Positions 32,375-36,315 of a stretch of DNA of 36,315 nucleotides are shown here, piece after piece. The notes under the pieces were generated by a model, which did not search any database, was not told the DNA's origin, and saw nothing but the letters and a program-made list of their open reading frames with translations. Position 1 is the first letter of the stretch; each line of letters begins with the position of its first letter. Location of the stretch: NCBI RefSeq assembly GCF_016862395.1, contig NZ_BOMW01000073.1:1-36315 (forward strand). The letters are read 5' to 3'. The translations under genes and the position numbers were made by a program. Source of the stretch: Actinoplanes siamensis (GTDB lineage: Bacteria > Actinomycetota > Actinomycetes > Mycobacteriales > Micromonosporaceae).

Positions 32375-34927
32375 CTACTCGAAACTGATGTCGTCGTAGA
32401 CGGCCTGGTCACCGACCTTCTCGGTGCTGCCGCTGGTGAACGTGTAGCCGGTGATCGAGTCCACCCCGCCCGCGTCGGCCTGCGGCAACGTGCCGATCAG
32501 CGTCTGCTGGCCGGCGGCGTCGACCGTGTAGAGGGTCGCGCCGGTGGTGCTGGCGACCACCTTGAACGTGGTCCAGGTGTTCAGCGGGACGGGCGCCCCG
32601 CCCAGGCCGACCCAGCCGCCCGCGCTGGTCCAGGCCATCCAGCGGTTGCCGCTGTTGATCCCGAAGTGGTAGACCGCCGCGGCCGTGTGGTCCGAGCCGC
32701 GTACCCCGTCGATGTCGAACAGCAGGCCGTTGGTGTTGCTCACCGGATAGATGCCGGCCTGCAGGGTGCGGGCCGAGGCGGCGGGCAGGTTCACGCCCGG
32801 ACCCGGGTACGAGAACCGGGCCAGCGTGCCGCTGCCGTCGCAGTAGGTCGCGTTGTCGCCGTCGATCAGCCGGATCGCGGTGGCGCTGTCGTGGTCCGGG
32901 TCGCCGTTGCCCGCCGGCGAGGTCACCCGGGTGCAGGCGACGTCGGCGAGTCCGTGCGGGACGGCCAGCTCGTTCTCGAACGAGTTGACGGTCGAGTACA
33001 GCTCCAACTCGTTGATCATGCTGCACGCGGCCGGACCGCCGACCGTGGCGCAGGTCGACGCCTCGGTGGTGATCCGCAGATAGCGGGCGGTCGCGTCGAG
33101 CGTGTAGTACCGCATGGCGCGGTCCCCTGGCGTACGGATCAGTCCGGTCTCCGCCTGGGCGACCACCCCGCTGGGGTAGCCCAGCGTGGCCGGGGTCCAG
33201 GTGACGCCGTCGGCCGAGGTGGCGATGCGGGCGCCGGCCGCCGCGCCGGGCAGCAGCCCCAGGCCGAGCTTGGTGAGGTGGTACCTCCGGTCCAGCTTCA
33301 GCTCGTAGGAGCCGGTGCCCGCGGCGTTGCTGGACAGCGCGCCCGACCAGTACGCGTTGCTGCCGTCGGTGGCGCCCTCCGCGCCGGACCAGTAGCCCGT
33401 GCTGGTGGCGTCCGCGGCGGACGGCGCGCTGCCGTACGGCGTCGGCGGGGTGACCGCCCCGGCGGGCGGCACACCGGTCAGGTCAGTGGTCAGCGTGGCG
33501 GTGCCGTGCCGCAGCTTGCCCGCGATGTCGATCTTGCCGAGGCCTGGCGGCAGCACGGCCACCTGCCGGTCCACGATCCGGTAGTTGCGGTCCTTCTCGA
33601 AGGTCAGCGCCGAGGCGCAGCCGTTGACCCCGCTACCGTTGGGGGCGGCGCAGTTGTCGGCGAACTGCAGCAGCCGGTTGCCGCCGGTCGGCACCAGCGC
33701 GGTGTAACCGGAGGAGCCGTACCACCAGTTCGTGCCGGCGTTCACCGGGGCGTTCCAGTAGGTCTGCTGCTCCTGGGTCCAGCTGGTGCCGGACGTGTCG
33801 GTGGAGATCGCGAGCCAGTTGTCCGGCCGGCCACTGCCGAGCACCAGCTGGCCGGTGGGCAGCATGGCCAGTTGCGGGGAGACGCCGGAGACGGCGCAGC
33901 CCGGCTGGTCGGCGAAGGACACCTGCTTGTAGTCGGTCCAGGTGGCGCCCTCGTTGCTGGAGAGCCGCCAGGACAGCGTCGACACCGTGCCGTCCTGACG
34001 GACCACCGCGAGCAGCAGGCCGTCCTGCCGCTCGATCACCGCGGTCTCGTTGAAGTTGATCGTCGCGTTGGCCGACAGCGTGCGCATCGTGAAGTCCCAC
34101 GTGCCGCCGGCGTCGACCGCGCCGGCCGTGAAGGACGGGTGGGCGACGAACGTGGCGGCGAACGTGAGCACCAGCTCGTTGCCCTTGCTGTCCTTCTGCC
34201 CGTTCCAGAAGGTGAAGTAGACCGGCGCCACGATCGCGCCGGTGGTCATCTGGATCGGCCGGCCGGCGGCCCGCACGCCGCGCAGCGCGGAGACCTTGCG
34301 GACCGGCAGCGCGGCCGGCAGCTCGGAGTCGGTGAACGAGGTGCGGGCGGTCACCGGCGACCAGGTCTTGCCCTTGTCCTGGGAGATGCGCAGGATCAAC
34401 GGGAAGCTGATCCGCTCCTCGGCGCCGCTGGACTCCCGGGTCACCCCGCCGTTGATCACGAACTGGGCGCCGAGCAGCCGGCCGTCGAGCAGCTGGCCGA
34501 TCTGGCTCAGCTGCGGGGCGGGCACGGTGTCCGGCGCCGCGGTGAAGGTGGCACCGGAGTCGGACGACACCCGGGCCCCGGCCGAGGTCGGGGTGGCGCC
34601 CTGGCTGATGTCCCGGATCGCCGAGTAGACCATCAGCAGTTGCCGGGAGAAGCTGTCCGTCCCGGTGCCGGCGTCGCGCTTGACGACGTCGGCACCGATG
34701 GCCGCCGGCGACCAGGCGATGGCGCCGGCGGCCGGGGTGTGGACGGTGCCGGTGTTGCCGAGCTGGACCGCGGCCTGGTCGGCGCGCGGTGTGCCGCCGC
34801 CGGTCGGGATGGTGATCGGTGTGGTGCAGGCGGCCTGCGCAGGACCGGACGTCATCGTCACGGTGAGGGCGGGCGCGAGGAGGGCGGCCGCGCCGGCGGC
34901 CGCCCATTTCCGGATATGAGACGGCAA
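32375..34927 (-). CDS. Exported BNR/sialidase-like protein with discoidin and LamG-like domains
   Basis: 850 residues from TTG 34927, chosen because GGGGGAA precedes it and a signal peptide (residues 1-32, AQA cleavage) starts there; an upstream ATG at 35008 would put operator DNA in the protein. Asp-box motifs (SSDSGATF, SQDKGKTW, SSNEGATW) mark a beta-propeller in residues 40-480. A discoidin-like domain follows (YWSGALSSNAAGTGSYELKL ... ARYLRITTEA, about 520-660), with TSADGVTW inside. The C-terminus is a jelly-roll carbohydrate-binding fold (LLFDIDGVRG, TTFKVVASTTGATLY). It is likely a secreted glycosidase or glycan-binding protein; I could not place the sialidase arginine triad with certainty. 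Divergent from a TetR gene. Confidence 0.88.
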   Translation of the reverse strand: MPSHIRKWAAAGAAALLAPALTVTMTSGPAQAACTTPITIPTGGGTPRADQAAVQLGNTGTVHTPAAGAIAWSPAAIGADVVKRDAGTGTDSFSRQLLMVYSAIRDISQGATPTSAGARVSSDSGATFTAAPDTVPAPQLSQIGQLLDGRLLGAQFVINGGVTRESSGAEERISFPLILRISQDKGKTWSPVTARTSFTDSELPAALPVRKVSALRGVRAAGRPIQMTTGAIVAPVYFTFWNGQKDSKGNELVLTFAATFVAHPSFTAGAVDAGGTWDFTMRTLSANATINFNETAVIERQDGLLLAVVRQDGTVSTLSWRLSSNEGATWTDYKQVSFADQPGCAVSGVSPQLAMLPTGQLVLGSGRPDNWLAISTDTSGTSWTQEQQTYWNAPVNAGTNWWYGSSGYTALVPTGGNRLLQFADNCAAPNGSGVNGCASALTFEKDRNYRIVDRQVAVLPPGLGKIDIAGKLRHGTATLTTDLTGVPPAGAVTPPTPYGSAPSAADATSTGYWSGAEGATDGSNAYWSGALSSNAAGTGSYELKLDRRYHLTKLGLGLLPGAAAGARIATSADGVTWTPATLGYPSGVVAQAETGLIRTPGDRAMRYYTLDATARYLRITTEASTCATVGGPAACSMINELELYSTVNSFENELAVPHGLADVACTRVTSPAGNGDPDHDSATAIRLIDGDNATYCDGSGTLARFSYPGPGVNLPAASARTLQAGIYPVSNTNGLLFDIDGVRGSDHTAAAVYHFGINSGNRWMAWTSAGGWVGLGGAPVPLNTWTTFKVVASTTGATLYTVDAAGQQTLIGTLPQADAGGVDSITGYTFTSGSTEKVGDQAVYDDISFE

Positions 34928-34974
34928 GGTGTTCCCCCGTAGCCATCGATCAGTGTGGTGATCACCGTAACATG

Positions 34975-35012
34975 CCCTACTGGCCATAGGGGAATGCCTA
35001 ATGGCCATAGGC
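34975..35012. promoter_or_regulatory. Two phased palindromic operators between TetR and BNR genes
   Basis: Two 17-bp near-palindromes, CCCTACTGGCCATAGGG (34975-34991) and GCCTAATGGCCATAGGC (34996-35012), share the core TGGCCATAGG with CTA/TAG flanks and start 21 bp apart, about two helical turns. The second overlaps the -10 box TAGGCT (35008-35013) of the TetR gene. They most likely bind the TetR protein encoded at 35020. Confidence 0.75.
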
Positions 35013-35019
35013 TGTCGGC

Positions 35020-35598
35020 ATGGAACGCGCCGCGCTCACCACGGCCGCCGTCGTCGCCGACGCGGCGGCCCTCGCCGATCAGGCCGGCTTCGACGCCGTC
35101 ACGCTCTCGGCGGTCGCCCGCCGGCTCGGCGTGCGGGCCCCCAGCCTGTATTCGCACGTCCGCGACCGGGAGGCGCTGCTGGACGGGATCACCGCGCTGG
35201 CGCTGGGCGAGCTCGCCGAGCGCATCGCCGCGGCCATCGCCGGCCGCGCCGGCCGGCCCGCGCTGGAGGCCTTCGCCACGGCCCACCGGGAGTTCGCCCT
35301 ACAGGCCCCCGGCCGGTGGCAGTCCCTGCAGCGGCGGGCCGGCGAGATCGCCGTGCGCTCCGGCGGCGCCCGCCAGATGGTCACGCTGACCAGGGCGGTG
35401 TTGCGCGGCTACCCGGTGCCGCAGGACCAGCACGTGCACGCCGTCCGGGTGCTCGGCAGCACGATCAACGGCTATCTCGCGCTCGAACGGAGCGGCGGCT
35501 TCAACCACAGCGCGCCCTCCCCCGAGCTGTCCTGGCACAAGACCGTGCAGGCCCTCGACGCCCTCCTCAACTCCTGGCCCACCGGGAACCCCTCATGA
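35020..35598 (+). CDS. TetR-family regulator with WHG-type C-terminal domain
   Basis: 192 residues from ATG 35020. No ribosome site is seen, and the -10 box TAGGCT ends seven bases before the ATG, so the mRNA is likely leaderless. The helix-turn-helix is FDAVTLSAVARRLGVRAPSLYSHVRDREALL. The C-domain (FATAHREFALQAPGRWQSLQ ... FNHSAPSPELSWHKTVQALDALL) matches the TetR_C_33/WHG group. In many actinobacteria such a regulator is followed by an SGNH hydrolase gene; here that gene starts in an ATGA overlap but is broken. The divergent BNR gene shares its operators. Confidence 0.9.
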   Translation: MERAALTTAAVVADAAALADQAGFDAVTLSAVARRLGVRAPSLYSHVRDREALLDGITALALGELAERIAAAIAGRAGRPALEAFATAHREFALQAPGRWQSLQRRAGEIAVRSGGARQMVTLTRAVLRGYPVPQDQHVHAVRVLGSTINGYLALERSGGFNHSAPSPELSWHKTVQALDALLNSWPTGNPS

Positions 35599-35742
35599 TC
35601 ACGACCCCGGTCACCGCCCCGCTCGTGCACGGCGTCGCCGAGCTGGAGCAGACCGGCCGCACCGGCTGCCCGGGTGGGTACACGCCCGGTTCCCCGATCC
35701 GCAGCTGACCATGACGGAGGGCCAGCTCTCCGGAGCGCGACC
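35595..35742 (+). pseudogene. Truncated, frameshifted SGNH/GDSL hydrolase gene
   Basis: ATG 35595 overlaps the TetR stop. The first 19 codons read MITTPVTAPLVHGVAELEQ. After a one-base loss near 35652 the text RPHRLPGWVHARFPDPQL then TMTEGQLSGAR continues in another frame. This pattern (PHRLPxW ... DPQLxMxExQ-SGxR) is the N-terminus of an SGNH-hydrolase family often found behind WHG-type TetR genes. After SGAR, near 35740, homology ends and the next DNA is the minus-strand recombinase remnant. No catalytic GDS motif remains. The gene is dead by frameshift and by loss of its 3' part. Confidence 0.6.
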
Positions 35743-35922
35743 TCACCGGCGCGGATCCGAGCGGCCGAGCCGGTCCAGTTTGGTGACCACCAGTTGGTCG
35801 CCGCGGCGGTGAGCGACCAGCAGCGCCTTGTCGAGCTCGGGCCGGTGGGCCAACTTGCCGGACGCCTTGTCGAGCTCGGGCATCTGCTCGCGGGTGAAGA
35901 CCCGTCCGTAGCCGATCCGCAT
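35743..35922 (-). pseudogene. Serine recombinase (resolvase) N-terminal remnant
   Basis: 59 codons from ATG 35922 read MRIGYGRVFTREQMPELDKA, then SGKLAHRPELDKALLVAHRR and GDQLVVTKLDRLGRS, ending DPRR-stop. This is the start of a resolvase/invertase catalytic domain (YxRVSTxxQ ... SGKLARRPELDKAL ... KLDRLGRS). The catalytic serine is replaced (RVFT instead of RVST). About 15-20 residues between the two PELDKA segments are missing, and everything after LGRS is gone, including the DNA-binding part. It cannot be active. It lies where the SGNH gene is cut off, so it marks an old mobile-element insertion or recombination scar. Confidence 0.75.
35824..35880. repeat. Exact 18-bp direct repeat inside the recombinase remnant
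   Basis: CGCCTTGTCGAGCTCGGG occurs at 35824-35841 and 35863-35880, 39 bp apart, encoding PELDKA twice on the minus strand. The first PELDKA lies where relatives have different text, so the repeat may mark the joint of an internal deletion. Confidence 0.8.
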
Positions 35923-36004
35923 GCCAGGAAAGTATCGCGAACCCCCGAAGACGTTACGAAGGCGCGGACACGGTTTTCGTTACCTGTCCCGGCTGCGCGA
36001 ACTC

Positions 36005-36315
36005 CTACGTTCCTTCGGTGTGTCGCGAACGTTCGTTACCGGACAGCTTATCCACGCACCGCAGCACCACCTGCGGCCAGTAGTCGGCCAATACCGACAG
36101 CGGTATTCGCCACGACGCGGCCGCCAACACCCCACCCAGAAGCTGACCGGCTCGGTCATGGTCGCCGGCGGCGGCGAGCGCCCCGGCCACCGCGACCAGC
36201 GTCGACTCCCGCCCGGACGGGGTGGTGACCGAGCGGACCATGGCCTCGGCTTGCTCGGCGAGGCCATGGCCCCCGTCCCGATCGCCTGCGGCGACAAGCG
36301 CCCCGGCCACCGCGG
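36005..36315 (-). CDS. C-terminal end of a TPR-like helical repeat protein, 5' part outside window
   Basis: The minus-strand frame enters from the right edge and stops at TAG 36005; 103 codons are visible. Repeats of about 35-45 residues read AGALVAAGDRDGGHGLAEQA then AGALAAAGDHDRAGQLLGGV, followed by a closing segment WRIPLSVLADYWPQVVLRCV and a charged tail. ALAxAGDxDRAxxLA repeats are common in large actinobacterial proteins whose N-terminus carries a NACHT/AAA-type NTPase or a peptidase, some of them defence or signalling proteins. The N-terminal domain is outside the window, so that link is inference. The 82-bp gap to the recombinase remnant holds CGTTAC repeats and nothing else recognisable. 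Confidence 0.7.
   Translation of the reverse strand, partial: AVAGALVAAGDRDGGHGLAEQAEAMVRSVTTPSGRESTLVAVAGALAAAGDHDRAGQLLGGVLAAASWRIPLSVLADYWPQVVLRCVDKLSGNERSRHTEGT

Noticed and set aside
29008..32388. A 1,126-codon plus-strand open frame over FUSC, TetR and TetX-like genes
   Set aside because: It is a shifted frame of three genes with clear motifs and separate starts.

Overview
The window is about 36 kb of very GC-rich actinobacterial DNA. Almost every codon ends in G or C, GTG starts are common, and several -10 boxes fit TANNNT. A YbdK-type ligase pair, a group 2 sigma factor, a chemotaxis receptor behind a FliA/WhiG-like promoter, and large exported Rhs and lectin proteins suggest a Micromonosporaceae member, perhaps Actinoplanes-like. 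The taxon is inference.

Layout. 1-9752 (minus): one unbroken Rhs/YD-repeat reading frame, exported, with its 3' end beyond the left edge. 9860-10375: a small membrane-anchored protein resembling a BMP-type binding lobe, transcribed divergently from a leaderless promoter. 10361-12453 (minus): an NPPF methyltransferase coupled to a YbdK-type carboxylate-amine ligase. 12621-13337: a secreted L-type lectin. 13439-13732 (minus) and 13919-14122 (plus): two small genes on either side of a 16-bp tandem repeat. 14227-16958 (minus): a frameshifted tiny membrane protein, an M20 peptidase and a second YbdK-type ligase. 17125-17856 (minus): an alpha/beta hydrolase.

17998-21074 (plus): HxlR regulator, FabF-like ketosynthase, and an Orn/Lys/Arg decarboxylase-fold protein that has lost the PLP lysine. 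21059-22708 (minus): chemotaxis receptor. 23038-24042: sigma factor. 24047-27341: LysR regulator divergent from an MFS exporter that is coupled to a GNAT acetyltransferase. 27595-28098 (minus): PadR-like regulator with a palindromic operator. 28131-28791: a scar made of at least three broken genes. 28814-30160: FUSC membrane protein. 30437-32323: TetR plus a TetX-like flavin monooxygenase sharing paired operators. 32375-34927 (minus): exported BNR/sialidase-like protein, divergent from a WHG-type TetR (35020-35598) across two phased palindromes. 35595-35922: a broken SGNH hydrolase gene running into a dead serine-recombinase remnant. 36005-36315 (minus): C-terminal end of a repeat protein entering from the right edge.

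How it works together. The window is a run of small regulator-plus-target modules (HxlR/ketosynthase, LysR/MFS, TetR/TetX-like, TetR/BNR), with exported adhesion or carbohydrate-binding proteins among them. Two scars (28.1-28.8 kb and 35.6-35.9 kb) mark past rearrangement. The most unusual unit is the ketosynthase next to a PLP-fold protein without its catalytic lysine. The clearest regulatory prediction is the duplicated GAACATGTTC operator of the TetR/TetX-like pair. All functions are read from sequence motifs; no database search was run.
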